NCBI GenBank assembly: GCA_934148995.1
Contig: CAKPDM010000003.1
Coordinates: forward strand, 74,929 to 138,928
From: an uncultured Bacilli bacterium
GTDB taxonomy: Bacteria; Bacillota_I; Bacilli_A; RF39; UBA660
Direction: 5' to 3'
Length of the DNA stretch: 64,000 bases
A program made the position numbers and the translations under genes. The notes below the pieces were generated by a model. That model saw nothing but the letters and a program-made list of their open reading frames with translations. It did no database searches and was not told the DNA's origin. Shown in pieces: positions 8,090 to 17,591 of this stretch (its first letter is position 1; the number at the start of each line of letters is the position of its first letter).

Positions 8090-9898
8090 ATGAAAAGATG
8101 GAGTAAATTATCAATTTTCATCTTAGTATTATTATTTATGACGCCTACTGTTTCTGCTAAAGAGTATATCGTTTTAAACACACCTAAAGCCTTTAAAGAT
8201 AAACCAAGTGGTAGTAGAATTACCTCTATTGGAGATGAAGGAGTCTTACCAACTCTTAGTAAAGTAGTAGTGCTTGATAAAAATAATAAAAGTGGATATG
8301 GTTGTAAATCTGCTTGGTATAAAGTATCTTATCAAGATGTTATTGGTTATATTTGTTCAAGTGACCAAGTAATAAAGGAAGAAGTAGAAGTTGATACTGA
8401 TGGCGACTTTGAAAAGGAAATGTTAAGTAAAGGTTTCAATGAAAGCTATTTATCATCACTAAAAAGTCTTCATGAGAAACATCCAAACTGGATATTTAAT
8501 GCCGTTAAGACTAATCTGGATTATAATGATGCCATTACTAATGAAACGATTGGAGAAATATCATTAGTAAATGGAACAGATGAAACTTTAAGAAAGAAAG
8601 ACGACTATGGAAACTATATCGAGTCAGTTAAAGAAAAAGGCTGGTATCAAGCAAGTTCTAGTGCTGTCGGTTATTATATGGACCCTAGAAACTTCTTAAC
8701 CGAAGAAGGAGTCTTTATGTTTGAAAACTTACAATATAATAAAGAAATTCAAACGAAAGATGCCCTAAAAAGTATTTTAAAAAACACTTTTATGGATAAT
8801 GATGAATATGTAAATTACTTTATGAAAGCAGCTGATAAATCAGGAGCCAGTCCTACATATCTTGCTAGTCGTGTAAGACAAGAAAAAGGTGCAAATGGTT
8901 CAACTGGTGTTGATGGTGCTAAGTTTACTTTTGCTAAAGATAATGAATGTGCTAATCGTTATCGTAATAATGATAACTGGACAATACTTAATAACTGTGG
9001 AAATAATCAAGAATATAGTGGCATTTATAACTTTTATAATATTGGTGCTTATGGAACTTACCAAAGTCCTGTTATTAGAGGCCTAATCTGGGCAAATGGA
9101 GGTTATGATGCTAGTGTTACTAGTTATATGCGACCTTGGGATAGTAAAGAAAAAGCTATTATCGGTGGAGCCCTTTATATTGTTAATGGTTATATAAATG
9201 CTAATCAACATACGCTTTACTTCCAAAAATTTAATGTTAGTCCTTCAGCTTTAAACTCCACTTATACGCATCAATATATGTCTAATATTAAAGCCCCAGC
9301 CAGCGAAGCCTTATCAATCTATAAAGGCTATAAGAGTAATGACTTATTAGATAAAACCTATGAATTTTTAATACCAGTTTATGAAAAGATGCCAGGAGTA
9401 AGTGAAAGTCCTAAGACTGATGATGATAAACCAGTAACACCTCCAGAAGAAGTACCTGTAATTAAGATAGATGATGCTATCATTGCAAGTAGTTATCGCT
9501 TAAATAGTAATTACATTTCTGGAATAGAAGTAAATACCTCTAAGACTAATCTAGAAAATAAATTAAAAACAATCTATGAAGGCTTATCAGTTGTTAGTGT
9601 CAAAGATAAATATGGCAACAATAAAAATGATGCCTTAGCAACAAATGATGTAATTACTATCTCTAACTCTAAAGATACAAAAGAATATACGGTCGTTATT
9701 TATGGTGATAATAATGGTGATGGAACAACTAGTATCATTGACTTATTAAGAATTCAAAAGTATCTACTTGGTAATAACAACTTAACCGATGCTGAATTAA
9801 TCGCTAGTGATTTAGATAAAGACGGTTTAATAACTGTAGTAGATTTATTAAGAATGCAAAAAAGTTTATTAGGATATAGTAAAATAGAACAGAAATGA
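8090..9898 (+). CDS. Secreted N-acetylglucosaminidase-like peptidoglycan hydrolase with dockerin
   Basis: I start at ATG 8090, seven bases after GAGGAGGTG. The protein has 602 residues. A signal peptide ends near residue 24 (TPTVSA), followed by an SH3-like region (about 25-100). The central domain (about 110-430) contains HPNWIFNAVKTNLDYNDAI and ASRVRQEKG, typical of GH73-type glucosaminidases, with the Glu of QEKG a likely catalytic acid. A linker and beta-sandwich lead to a type I dockerin of two calcium-binding repeats, GDNNGDGTTSIIDLLRIQKY and SDLDKDGLITVVDLLRMQKS. Dockerins bind cohesins, and a cohesin protein is encoded ten bases downstream, so I infer that the enzyme is tethered to the cell surface. 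The protein should act on cell wall glycans outside the cell. Confidence 0.87.
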   Translation: MKRWSKLSIFILVLLFMTPTVSAKEYIVLNTPKAFKDKPSGSRITSIGDEGVLPTLSKVVVLDKNNKSGYGCKSAWYKVSYQDVIGYICSSDQVIKEEVEVDTDGDFEKEMLSKGFNESYLSSLKSLHEKHPNWIFNAVKTNLDYNDAITNETIGEISLVNGTDETLRKKDDYGNYIESVKEKGWYQASSSAVGYYMDPRNFLTEEGVFMFENLQYNKEIQTKDALKSILKNTFMDNDEYVNYFMKAADKSGASPTYLASRVRQEKGANGSTGVDGAKFTFAKDNECANRYRNNDNWTILNNCGNNQEYSGIYNFYNIGAYGTYQSPVIRGLIWANGGYDASVTSYMRPWDSKEKAIIGGALYIVNGYINANQHTLYFQKFNVSPSALNSTYTHQYMSNIKAPASEALSIYKGYKSNDLLDKTYEFLIPVYEKMPGVSESPKTDDDKPVTPPEEVPVIKIDDAIIASSYRLNSNYISGIEVNTSKTNLENKLKTIYEGLSVVSVKDKYGNNKNDALATNDVITISNSKDTKEYTVVIYGDNNGDGTTSIIDLLRIQKYLLGNNNLTDAELIASDLDKDGLITVVDLLRMQKSLLGYSKIEQK

Positions 9899-9908
9899 GA
9901 TGATTTAA

Positions 9909-11240
9909 ATGTCTAAAAAGAAAATATTTGTCTTCCTTCTTTCCTTTTTCTTTTTTTGTGGGGTAGAAGAAGTAAGTGCAGCGACGATTAGTGTAGCTGG
10001 AACAACAAGTAGTGGTGTTGTTGGGGGAACAGTTACTGTCAATGTCACTGTTAATGAACCATCAGGACTAGGAGCTTGGGAGTTCAATGTCGCTTATGAT
10101 AGTGATATTTTAACTCTTACTAGTGGACAAACTCACGTTGTAGATTATGTTCAAAGTCCAGGACAAACAAGAAAAACTTATTCTTATAAGTTCAATATTA
10201 AAAAAGAAGGAAATGCTAGTGTTTCTATCGCTTCTTCAAATTTCGTTTCTTATGATGAACAAACAAGAACAGCTCCTAAGGACTCTACTACTATCAACTG
10301 TACTAAAAGAGAAACTGTCATCGCTAATTATAGTAGCAATAATAACTTAGCTTCCCTTGGTGTAAAAGATTACCAGATATCTCCTACCTTCAATAAAAAT
10401 ACTCTTAACTATACCCTAGAAGTAGAACATGATGTCGAAAAAATAACTATCGAAGGAAGCAAAGAAGACTCTAAAAGTAGAGTTACTGGTCTTGGTGAAA
10501 AAGAAGTTCACGAAGGAGCTAACGCTTTCGATATTACTGTTACCGCCGAAAATGGTGCTACTAAAACTTATCACTTAACCGTAACAGTCAAAGAACTAGA
10601 CCCTATAACCGTTAAAGTCGATAAAAAAGAAATGACTCTTATTCAACAAGAAAAAGAACTAGAAGGAAAAGTACCAGCTCACTTTGAAAAAACAACAGTA
10701 AAAGTAAATGATAAAGATGTTCTAGCTTATGAAAATAAGACCTTAAAATTAAAAATAGTTGCTCTAAAAGATGATAAAGGTAATATCGATTTCTATGAAT
10801 ATCAAGATAATAACTATAAACTATATAATCAAATAAGTAGTGGAAATGTCACAATTCATATCTTAACAGATGAAAAACAAATACCTAAAAACTATAAATT
10901 TTACAAATTAAAAATAGATAATAAAGAATATATTGGATATAAACTAAATAAGAAAGATGACTTTTTCCTAATTTATGGAGAAAATGTTGAAACTGGTAGA
11001 AAAAGTTTATATAATTATGATGAGGTAGAAAAAACTGTTCAAAGATATAATAAGGTAGATACTAAAAATAGTGTTAATAACAGTAACCAAGAAAAGTATA
11101 TTATCTTAGGTTTATTAGGACTAGTTTTATTACTTCTTATCATCTTACTAGGACTATTAAATAACAATAAATCTAGTAAGAAGAGACCAAAAATCAAAAA
11201 GAGAATTGGAGAAAGAAACAATGGACAGAAAGAATTCTAA
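9909..11240 (+). CDS. Membrane-anchored cohesin-domain protein
   Basis: A 443-residue protein. The signal peptide ends near residue 25 (VEEVSA). Residues about 26-140 form a cohesin-like beta-sandwich (GVVGGTVTVNVTVNEPSGLG, WEFNVAYDSDILTLTSG). Residues about 148-232 match a cadherin-like beta-sandwich domain (LASLGVKDYQISPTFNKNT, LNYTLEVEHDVEKITIEG, GATKTYHLTV). After a further extracellular region comes one membrane segment near the C-terminus (about 400-420) followed by a basic tail, so the cohesin faces outward. The gene follows the dockerin-bearing hydrolase by ten bases and overlaps the next gene. The obvious inference is a single-enzyme, cellulosome-like attachment of the hydrolase to the membrane. 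I see only one cohesin module. The cohesin call rests on fold-level motifs and should be confirmed by profile search. Confidence 0.8.
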   Translation: MSKKKIFVFLLSFFFFCGVEEVSAATISVAGTTSSGVVGGTVTVNVTVNEPSGLGAWEFNVAYDSDILTLTSGQTHVVDYVQSPGQTRKTYSYKFNIKKEGNASVSIASSNFVSYDEQTRTAPKDSTTINCTKRETVIANYSSNNNLASLGVKDYQISPTFNKNTLNYTLEVEHDVEKITIEGSKEDSKSRVTGLGEKEVHEGANAFDITVTAENGATKTYHLTVTVKELDPITVKVDKKEMTLIQQEKELEGKVPAHFEKTTVKVNDKDVLAYENKTLKLKIVALKDDKGNIDFYEYQDNNYKLYNQISSGNVTIHILTDEKQIPKNYKFYKLKIDNKEYIGYKLNKKDDFFLIYGENVETGRKSLYNYDEVEKTVQRYNKVDTKNSVNNSNQEKYIILGLLGLVLLLLIILLGLLNNNKSSKKRPKIKKRIGERNNGQKEF

Positions 11241-11787
11241 GAAAAAAGTATTATGGGCTTTGGGTATAGTTTTCCTTTTATTAGTTATTGTTGTTATTAT
11301 CTATTTTGTAATTGGGTATAGAAATGACCAGATAGAGTCAAAGAAAAAAATTGATAGTGTGGTTAGTAGTTACAATACTTTTAAAGAACATATTGATAAC
11401 TTTAATAAAGAACGTGATAACTTCTATCAAGTAGTAATGAAAGATATGTATTACGAAGATTTAAAAAATAATGATACTAAGTATAAAGAGATAATTGAAA
11501 GTTATACGGAAACGATTGCACCGTTAGAAGAAGATTATAAAGCGTTAAAAGATAAATGTGTTGATATCTTATATCCTGATGTTTCTGTTAATAATAAATG
11601 TGAAGCCTTTGTAATCGGATATGAGAAAGCAATTAATTCTTATGTAAGTGATATTAAAAAATATAATGATAATATAAAAGATTATAATGATTTACTAGAT
11701 GAAAATGGCGAGAAGTTAGAAACTGTTAAGTTAACAGTTGATTATATTGATGTAGATGGTGATAGAAAATATTTAGGAAAGAACTAA
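11221..11787 (+). CDS. Single-pass membrane protein with coiled-coil extracellular domain
   Basis: A 188-residue protein of unknown family. The start is ATG 11221, with TTGGAGAAAG as ribosome site; it lies inside the end of the cohesin gene, suggesting translational coupling. A basic N-terminus precedes one membrane segment (VLWALGIVFLLLVIVVIIYF). The rest is a charged, helical region with coiled-coil character and two cysteines (KDKCVDIL, NNKCEAF) that could form a disulfide outside the cell. Its place between the cohesin protein and the glycosidase suggests it belongs to the same surface complex. Function unknown. Confidence 0.7.
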   Translation: MDRKNSKKKVLWALGIVFLLLVIVVIIYFVIGYRNDQIESKKKIDSVVSSYNTFKEHIDNFNKERDNFYQVVMKDMYYEDLKNNDTKYKEIIESYTETIAPLEEDYKALKDKCVDILYPDVSVNNKCEAFVIGYEKAINSYVSDIKKYNDNIKDYNDLLDENGEKLETVKLTVDYIDVDGDRKYLGKN

Positions 11788-11797
11788 AAGGTGAACT

Positions 11798-12889
11798 ATG
11801 GAAGATTTAGAAAAAACAGTTGTGATGCCAAGTATCAAGAAAGAATTAAAAGAAGAGAAAGAAAAAGCTCTAAAGCAAAAGAAAAAGAGTAAGATAAAAC
11901 CTATTCTTGCTAGTTTAGTTATTATTGGTAGTAGTTTAGGACTATTCCTTTTCTATGGACCTTTTAGTTTCTTTAGAGAGTTTTGGATAACTTCAGCAAT
12001 GACAACTATGACTCATCAATATTTGGCTACTTGGTTTTATAGTGATGATGTTATAAGTAAGGTAATGGCGAAGAATCAGTTAGTAGAAGTAAATGATACT
12101 ACTAATCCAGAGTTAGTTAATATCAGTGATTATAATACTAATCAAACTATTTACAAAAATGAATATGAAAAACAAATCTTAGAACATGAAGAAAATGCTT
12201 TATATAAAGTCATTGATATTAAAGGAGCTTCTTACCAAGGTTATTTAGTAGCAATTTATGACCCTTCAAGAATATCAATCGCAACTACTAAGTATTTAGG
12301 TAAAAGAGGAGAAGCTATTACCACTGTTGCAAAAAGAGAAAATGCTATTATTGCAATGAATGCGGGTGGCTTCTATGACCCTGATTGGAACAGTAATGGA
12401 GCACTTCCGCATGGCACAGTTATTTCTAATGGGGTAGTAGTAAGTGACTTTGATGATGCCAATATGGGTGGTGGCTTTGTTGGGTTCACTAAAGAAAATA
12501 AATTAGTACTTGGTAAGTTTACGAAAGAACAAGCTGTTAGTATGGGAATTCGTGATGCCGTTGAATTTGGACCTTTCTTAATTGTTAATGGTAAGAGTAG
12601 TTTCGTTAAAGGAAATGGTGGTTGGGGTATCGCTCCAAGAACTGCCATTGGTCAGCGAAGTGATGGAATAGTTCTCTTCCTAGTAATTAATGGTCGTCTT
12701 GCTACAAGTATTGGAGCTGATATGGGTGACTTAACTGAGATTATGGAAAACTATGGTGCGGTTAATGCTGCTAATATGGATGGTGGAAGTTCTTCTGAGT
12801 TAGTTATTAATAATAAGATAGTAAATCATCCGGTTGCAGCAGGTACTAATGGTTTAAGAGACATGCCTACTTTCTGGGTAGTAAAATAG
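11798..12889 (+). CDS. Membrane-anchored phosphodiester glycosidase (NAGPA family)
   Basis: A 363-residue protein. A lysine-rich cytoplasmic N-terminus leads to one membrane segment (ILASLVIIGSSLGLFLFYG), and the remainder is extracellular. Residues about 150-360 match the DUF2233/NAGPA family: MNAGGFYDPDWNSNG, APRTAIGQRSDG, and the highly conserved end NAANMDGGSSSELV. Family members cleave sugar-1-phosphodiester bonds, for example uncovering enzyme in lysosomes, and in bacteria probably act on wall or surface glycans. The gene starts ten bases after the previous one with AAAGGTG and closes the surface operon, followed by a terminator. Confidence 0.88.
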   Translation: MEDLEKTVVMPSIKKELKEEKEKALKQKKKSKIKPILASLVIIGSSLGLFLFYGPFSFFREFWITSAMTTMTHQYLATWFYSDDVISKVMAKNQLVEVNDTTNPELVNISDYNTNQTIYKNEYEKQILEHEENALYKVIDIKGASYQGYLVAIYDPSRISIATTKYLGKRGEAITTVAKRENAIIAMNAGGFYDPDWNSNGALPHGTVISNGVVVSDFDDANMGGGFVGFTKENKLVLGKFTKEQAVSMGIRDAVEFGPFLIVNGKSSFVKGNGGWGIAPRTAIGQRSDGIVLFLVINGRLATSIGADMGDLTEIMENYGAVNAANMDGGSSSELVINNKIVNHPVAAGTNGLRDMPTFWVVK

Positions 12890-12907
12890 CACTTAGGTGC
12901 TATTTTT
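12884..12907 (+). terminator. Terminator of the hydrolase-cohesin-glycosidase operon
   Basis: Stem AAATAGCAC (12884-12892) / GTGCTATTT (12897-12905) with a four-base loop and trailing Ts. It overlaps the stop codon of the glycosidase gene. Confidence 0.85.
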
Positions 12908-12949
12908 GTAATTCTTAAGGAGAGATAATATTAGAAAAGAGATGGAAAA

Positions 12950-13426
12950 ATGAAAATTAATTATCACAATGAAGATTATAGTACTGAATTATTCAATATA
13001 ATAATATATATATTAATTCTAATTTTTTTGATAGTATGGTCAATATTTACTGGAGTTGATATTGGTTCACTTATATTTATAGGAATTTGTATTACCTTTA
13101 TCATTATTATGCTGTCTTTTTCTATTAGGCAGTATTTGAAAAAGAAAAATCAGAGAAATTTAAATTTATTTATTATGAAAGAAGGTAAATTAATTCAAGG
13201 TAAAATTATTAGAATATATGATAATAACAATAATGGTTTTCCAATAGAAAATAAAAAAACGATTCATAATGTAACAGCAGAAATTGAATATACAATTAAT
13301 AATGATAGAAAAACTATTATTGCTGATCACCTAGCAATTAATGTAAATAGATTAGATAACTATACTAGCAAGCAAGTGAAAATTTATGTATATAATAATA
13401 TGAGTTATATTGATATTATTAATTGA
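12950..13426 (+). CDS. Membrane protein with DUF3592-like soluble domain
   Basis: A 158-residue protein with two hydrophobic segments (about residues 15-36 and 39-60), followed by a basic stretch and a beta-rich domain of about 90 residues (GKLIQGKIIRIYDNNN, VTAEIEYTINNDRKTIIADH). That layout resembles DUF3592-type proteins of unknown function. The start ATG lies after AAGAGATGG. Because 60 bases and a terminator separate it from the operon upstream, it is probably transcribed on its own. I cannot assign a function. Confidence 0.55.
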   Translation: MKINYHNEDYSTELFNIIIYILILIFLIVWSIFTGVDIGSLIFIGICITFIIIMLSFSIRQYLKKKNQRNLNLFIMKEGKLIQGKIIRIYDNNNNGFPIENKKTIHNVTAEIEYTINNDRKTIIADHLAINVNRLDNYTSKQVKIYVYNNMSYIDIIN

Positions 13427-13511
13427 TAAAATGAAGCTTTTTTAATAGAAAACTTTCTATTAAAGATTTTTATAAGTATACTTAAATATAGGGAGCAGGA
13501 GTGTATAGATA

Positions 13512-13965
13512 ATTGAACACATCATAATAAGACAAGCAATATTAAACGATTTGAATGTAATCCAAAACTTAAACTTTGAATTGTTTAAGTTGGAAAAAGA
13601 AAATTATGATCCAACTTTAGTAATTGACTGGCCTCTATCTGAAGAAGGAAAAAAATATTTTGAAAATTTGATTAACAATGAATATGTTATTGTTGCAATA
13701 ATAAATAGTAATATAGTAGGATATTTAGCTGGAACAATTAACGAGCAGGTTTCATATGAGATGAAGCAGTATGGCGAGATAAACAATATGTTTGTATGCG
13801 ATGAATATAGAGGATTAGGAATCGGGAAAAAGTTAATTGATAAATTTAAAAAATATTGATAGTTTAAAAGTAGTAGCAAGTATGAAAAATATCAACGTCA
13901 TAAAATTCTATAAAAAACAAGAATTAAATGAATTTGATATTACTTTAACATCAAAAATTAAATAA
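13512..13965 (+). pseudogene. GNAT acetyltransferase gene split by a frameshift
   Basis: The reading frame from ATT 13512 gives an N-terminal EHIIIRQAILNDL, followed by GNAT motifs EINNMFVCDEYRGLGIGKKL (acetyl-CoA-binding loop). It hits a stop at 13857 after KFKKY. The C-terminal part continues in another frame (IDSLKVVASMKNINVIKFYK... to 13965), as expected for GNAT beta-6/7. Removing one A from the six-A run near 13850 restores one frame of about 150 residues. The ribosome site AGGAGTG (13497-13503) is eight bases before ATT 13512; a TTG at 13551 is an alternative start but loses the conserved N-terminus. Either a real pseudogene or an assembly/sequencing error in the homopolymer. Confidence 0.7.
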
Positions 13966-14073
13966 AAAAATTTATTATCAAAAGTATCTAATTACACTTG
14001 ATCATTAAGGAATAAGGCAGATACCAGCTTTAGAATTTCTAACTGGTGAAATAGAATTGTAGGAGTAGTAAAA

Positions 14074-15939
14074 ATGGTAGAAGAATTAACAAAAGATGAA
14101 ATGATGGCAGAAGCGCTATCAAATAATGAAATACTAGATAGTGTATGTAAAATAGCTACTAATAAAGATTTCTTTGTAGCAAAAGGAGATAAGAAAACAA
14201 ATCTTGCTGATTGTTTAGCCGATTTAAGTGATGATGTAATAGATATGTTATATACAAGTTATCAAACAGTTCTAATGAAAAATAAAAATTTAAAAGATTT
14301 AACTAGTAGAAAAGAAAAAGAAGAAAAGCTAAAACAATTAATACCAGAATGTTTTAAAGATTATGAAAAAGGCATCGATTATGCTGAAATAAAAACAATC
14401 GAAAAATTATTAATAAATAAAGCCAAAAAGGAAGAAGTTTTTGATTTTCTATGTGATGGTTTTGCTTATCAATATAGAAAAGATAATAATGATATCTTTG
14501 TTTTACCAGATGAATTAGCAACTATCTATCAAGAATTAAAAGATAATGGGGTAATTGCTAAAAGAGTAGAAGAAATAGGACAAATTTATTTTTCAACTTA
14601 TCTATTAATTAATGGTGTAGTAAAAAAGACAGTTATGTATGATATTTTAGTTAATCATCATAAATTACCTTTAACTGAAGAACAAATGGAATCTTTCTTT
14701 GAAAAAGAGCTTGATACTCCGGACTACTATAGTCTTGGTGGGGAAGAGTTAGTAGAACAATTATCAATAATCAAAAATGAAAAAGCTTATTTAAGATTTA
14801 CTGATGCTGAAATAAATGACTATTTTGAATTTATTACTTCCGTTATGAAAAAACTTAGAAATCTATTAAATAATAATCATAAGAATCAAGCACTTGTCTA
14901 TATGATGATGATATTATCTTCAGAACTAGATGGTGAAGCAATCAATGATTTAAATTTATCAAAGAAGGAAACAAAAGCTGTACAAGAATTATTAGAAGAA
15001 TATAAATCTGAGATAAGATATTGGTGTTATGATGGTAGAACAATAGGAGAAGCTGATTTTCTAGAAATAGCAGAAGATGTTGCATTTAAAGAAAAATTAA
15101 CTCCTTCTACTATTGAAAACTGTTTAGCAAATGTTGATGAGTTATATTATGATGAGGCATTATCAAAAGATGATGCTTTAGAAAAATTAGATGAATTATT
15201 GGATAGATATATTTATATAAAACATTTAGCAACTCTTAACAATAAAAGTATATATGAAATAAAAGAAAGTTTTGATTACTTTAGTAAAGGTCTAATATTC
15301 TTTTATCATGATGATGATGTAAAAGACCAATACTTAAATACTTTAGTAACTGACTATCTAGAAATGAATGCAGTTCTTCGTAAAGAAAAGTTACAAGAAT
15401 TGTTAAAAAGTAATGCCTTTACAGTTGATATTAAAGAGCTAGATAAATTAGTTAAAGATAATGATTATTATATTTTAAATGACAACTACTATAGTATTTT
15501 TGATGAAATGGATGACGAGGACTTAGGAGAACTATTAAAAACTAAAGATAAATTTTCTAAGTATAAAACAGCAGATTTAGCAAAGTGTAGTGAAGAATTT
15601 GATTTTTATGAAAAGCTTTGGGAATTAGTAAATACTGATATTTCTGATAATAAAGACGAGTTATTTAATGAATTAAGACTTCTTGCTAAAAATAATGGTT
15701 TTAGTAAAAGTAATTTAGAAGAGTTAGCATATAATTATGGTATTAATTTATCAGTTAAAGTTAAAGATAAGCTACTAAAACTATATAATAATTATAAAGA
15801 TTCAATTGGTATTTGGGAATATAACGGTTATACAGCTACCGAATATCTTGCTATGAGAAAGGAAACTAAAAAAGTAGGTCGTAATGAACCCTGTCCATGT
15901 GGTTCAGGACTTAAATATAAAAAATGTTGCGGTAAGTAG
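14074..15939 (+). CDS. Large helical protein with C-terminal SEC-C zinc motif
   Basis: A 621-residue acidic, mostly helical protein with many leucine/lysine/glutamate segments and no membrane segments. The last 25 residues are a SEC-C motif (GRNEPCPCGSGLKYKKCCGK), the zinc-binding module found at the end of SecA and in many otherwise unrelated bacterial proteins. The body is not a SecA: no Walker motifs are present. The ATG at 14074 follows AGGAG by nine bases. A monocistronic position between a broken acetyltransferase gene and a small membrane protein gives no hint of its role. The SEC-C motif can mediate ribosome or SecB contact in SecA; that function here is only speculation. Confidence 0.75.
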   Translation: MVEELTKDEMMAEALSNNEILDSVCKIATNKDFFVAKGDKKTNLADCLADLSDDVIDMLYTSYQTVLMKNKNLKDLTSRKEKEEKLKQLIPECFKDYEKGIDYAEIKTIEKLLINKAKKEEVFDFLCDGFAYQYRKDNNDIFVLPDELATIYQELKDNGVIAKRVEEIGQIYFSTYLLINGVVKKTVMYDILVNHHKLPLTEEQMESFFEKELDTPDYYSLGGEELVEQLSIIKNEKAYLRFTDAEINDYFEFITSVMKKLRNLLNNNHKNQALVYMMMILSSELDGEAINDLNLSKKETKAVQELLEEYKSEIRYWCYDGRTIGEADFLEIAEDVAFKEKLTPSTIENCLANVDELYYDEALSKDDALEKLDELLDRYIYIKHLATLNNKSIYEIKESFDYFSKGLIFFYHDDDVKDQYLNTLVTDYLEMNAVLRKEKLQELLKSNAFTVDIKELDKLVKDNDYYILNDNYYSIFDEMDDEDLGELLKTKDKFSKYKTADLAKCSEEFDFYEKLWELVNTDISDNKDELFNELRLLAKNNGFSKSNLEELAYNYGINLSVKVKDKLLKLYNNYKDSIGIWEYNGYTATEYLAMRKETKKVGRNEPCPCGSGLKYKKCCGK

Positions 15940-15969
15940 CATAAAAGAAAGGTATTAACAGAAAAGAAT

Positions 15970-16407
15970 ATGTTTAGGATATATATGAAGAGGTTTTTAA
16001 CTATTGTAGGAAGCACAATAGTATCATTAATATTAACATTTGTACTAGCTGAATTATTAAGTTTATATCACTTTGGAACGGTTCCAACAACTCTAACTAT
16101 AATATATTTAGTTTCTTTATTTTGTATTTTTGAATATTTAATACTTGCGGTAAAGTTTATTATTAATAAAAAGAAGAATCATCAAACAACTTCACATAAA
16201 AATATCTTTAGTATGATTTTATTCTTCCTCTCCTTACTACTAGTTTTGTATTTCATTTTTGCTACAAATATTGATTGGTTAAATTGTTATTCAAGAGGAG
16301 ATTCTGCACCATTTTATTTGACAATAATAACTAATGGAATAAAAATCTTAATACCATCTATTATTTCATTCTTATTAGGTATATTTATATCAAAGAAGAA
16401 AAAGTAA
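15970..16407 (+). CDS. Small multi-pass membrane protein, unknown
   Basis: A 145-residue hydrophobic protein with about four membrane segments (residues near 9-30, 39-62, 77-98 and 118-140) and a basic cytoplasmic end KKKK. No family recognised. Two ATGs (15970 and 15985) are possible and neither has a strong ribosome site; I keep the longer. It follows the SEC-C protein by 30 bases and may be co-transcribed with it. Confidence 0.55.
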   Translation: MFRIYMKRFLTIVGSTIVSLILTFVLAELLSLYHFGTVPTTLTIIYLVSLFCIFEYLILAVKFIINKKKNHQTTSHKNIFSMILFFLSLLLVLYFIFATNIDWLNCYSRGDSAPFYLTIITNGIKILIPSIISFLLGIFISKKKK

Positions 16408-16627
16408 TGTACAAATACTTATTAAAGATACAAAAAAGCATATAAGAAAGCATACAAGATAATCAAATGATAATTATAAAGAAGTTAATCATATATATAA
16501 ATGATTTAAAATAATATACGTTTTTTATGTTATGACTGCGCTTAGAAAGAAACTGTTTTTTATGAATGATTAGCAGTATAAGTTAACATACTTTAACACA
16601 TATTCTTAAGAGTTTAGAAGTAATTAA
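16408..16627. other. AT-rich intergenic stretch without visible gene
   Basis: About 220 bases with no convincing open frame, hairpin or repeat. The promoter of the next gene begins at 16628. Confidence 0.5.
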
Positions 16628-16656
16628 TTGTCAGTACTTTTTAGTTAATGTATAAT
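16628..16656 (+). promoter_or_regulatory. Promoter of the anchored lysine/threonine-rich protein gene
   Basis: TTGTCA (16628-16633), a 17-base spacer and TATAAT (16651-16656). The start codon follows 24 bases later. Confidence 0.7.
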
Positions 16657-16679
16657 ATAAATAGAAAGGAGTAATTAAG

Positions 16680-17363
16680 TTGGAAGTAAAGAAAAACAAG
16701 AATGTAGGTTTAATCATCATTGTAATTATTTTATTATTAGCATGTATCGGAATGGGAGCATTTATCTTTATCAATAAAGATAAACTAACAGCACAGAAAA
16801 ACACTACTACAACAATAACTAATGATAATAAGAACGTAGAAGATAAAACAACAGAATGTGCTAAGATTAACTATGATCTTGATACAGATCAATATGGTTT
16901 CTCAACAAATGTTGTGGGAATTAGTGTTTCAGTAGATAAAACAAGAAAAACTGCACGAATTTCATATAATGGTGCTACTGTTTCTAATGCGCTTGGTTTA
17001 AATTGGGTTACAGCTACAGATACTTCTACTTATGAACTAATTGACACAAAGTCTTTCGATAAGAAAATAGTTCAAGTCTTAATCGATGGTTCCGGACAAG
17101 ATGCTAGTAGTGTTGCAATTTTATATTTAATGGAAGATGGTACTGTTGAATATGTTCCTATTCTAAAAGATATAAATGCTAATTGGAGTCAATCTGATAA
17201 TACTAAGAAATTTAACTCTTATGGTAAGCTAAATGAAATATCAGATATTATTAGCTTAGTACCTGCAGAAGCACAAGGATATCATACTGTTCTGGCTAGA
17301 AAAGCCGATGGAACTGTAATTAACTTAGCTGATACATTTAAAGCAACTGGAAATTTTAATTAA
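16680..17363 (+). CDS. Single-pass membrane-anchored extracellular protein, unknown
   Basis: A 227-residue protein starting at TTG 16680, eight bases after AAAGGAG. The N-terminus is KKNKNVGLIIIVIILLLACIG, one membrane segment that could also be read as a lipoprotein signal, although the LLAC box is followed by I rather than S/G. A Thr/Asn-rich linker leads to a compact beta-rich domain with VQVLIDGSGQDASSVAILYL and LVPAEAQGYHTVLARKADG, which looks like a two-repeat beta fold. No family recognised. A promoter and a strong terminator isolate it as a single-gene unit. Confidence 0.65.
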   Translation: MEVKKNKNVGLIIIVIILLLACIGMGAFIFINKDKLTAQKNTTTTITNDNKNVEDKTTECAKINYDLDTDQYGFSTNVVGISVSVDKTRKTARISYNGATVSNALGLNWVTATDTSTYELIDTKSFDKKIVQVLIDGSGQDASSVAILYLMEDGTVEYVPILKDINANWSQSDNTKKFNSYGKLNEISDIISLVPAEAQGYHTVLARKADGTVINLADTFKATGNFN

Positions 17364-17390
17364 AAAAGAATTGTTTTCAATTCTTTTTTC
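17362..17390 (+). terminator. Intrinsic terminator
   Basis: Perfect stem AAAAAAGAATTG (17362-17373) / CAATTCTTTTTT (17378-17389) with a TTTT loop, directly after the preceding stop codon. Confidence 0.9.
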
Positions 17391-17470
17391 GTACATAAGA
17401 GAAAAGTGCTATCTGAAATGTTTAACTAGTAGAAATTAAAAGTTAGTTGCAAATTTTAAGCAATATTTCT

Positions 17471-17499
17471 TTGACAAACAGCTACTTTTATAGTATAGT
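17471..17499 (+). promoter_or_regulatory. Promoter of rpsO-pnp
   Basis: TTGACA (17471-17476), 17 bases, TATAGT (17494-17499). An 85-base leader separates it from rpsO, long enough for autoregulatory structure by S15, which I have not resolved. Confidence 0.75.
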
Positions 17500-17591
17500 A
17501 TGTACAGTTACCTGTTCCAATATTAAGCAGTTCTTCCTACTACTTTTTATTAGAATATGGTGTATTTAAAAAAAGAAAGGAAGTGTTAAAG

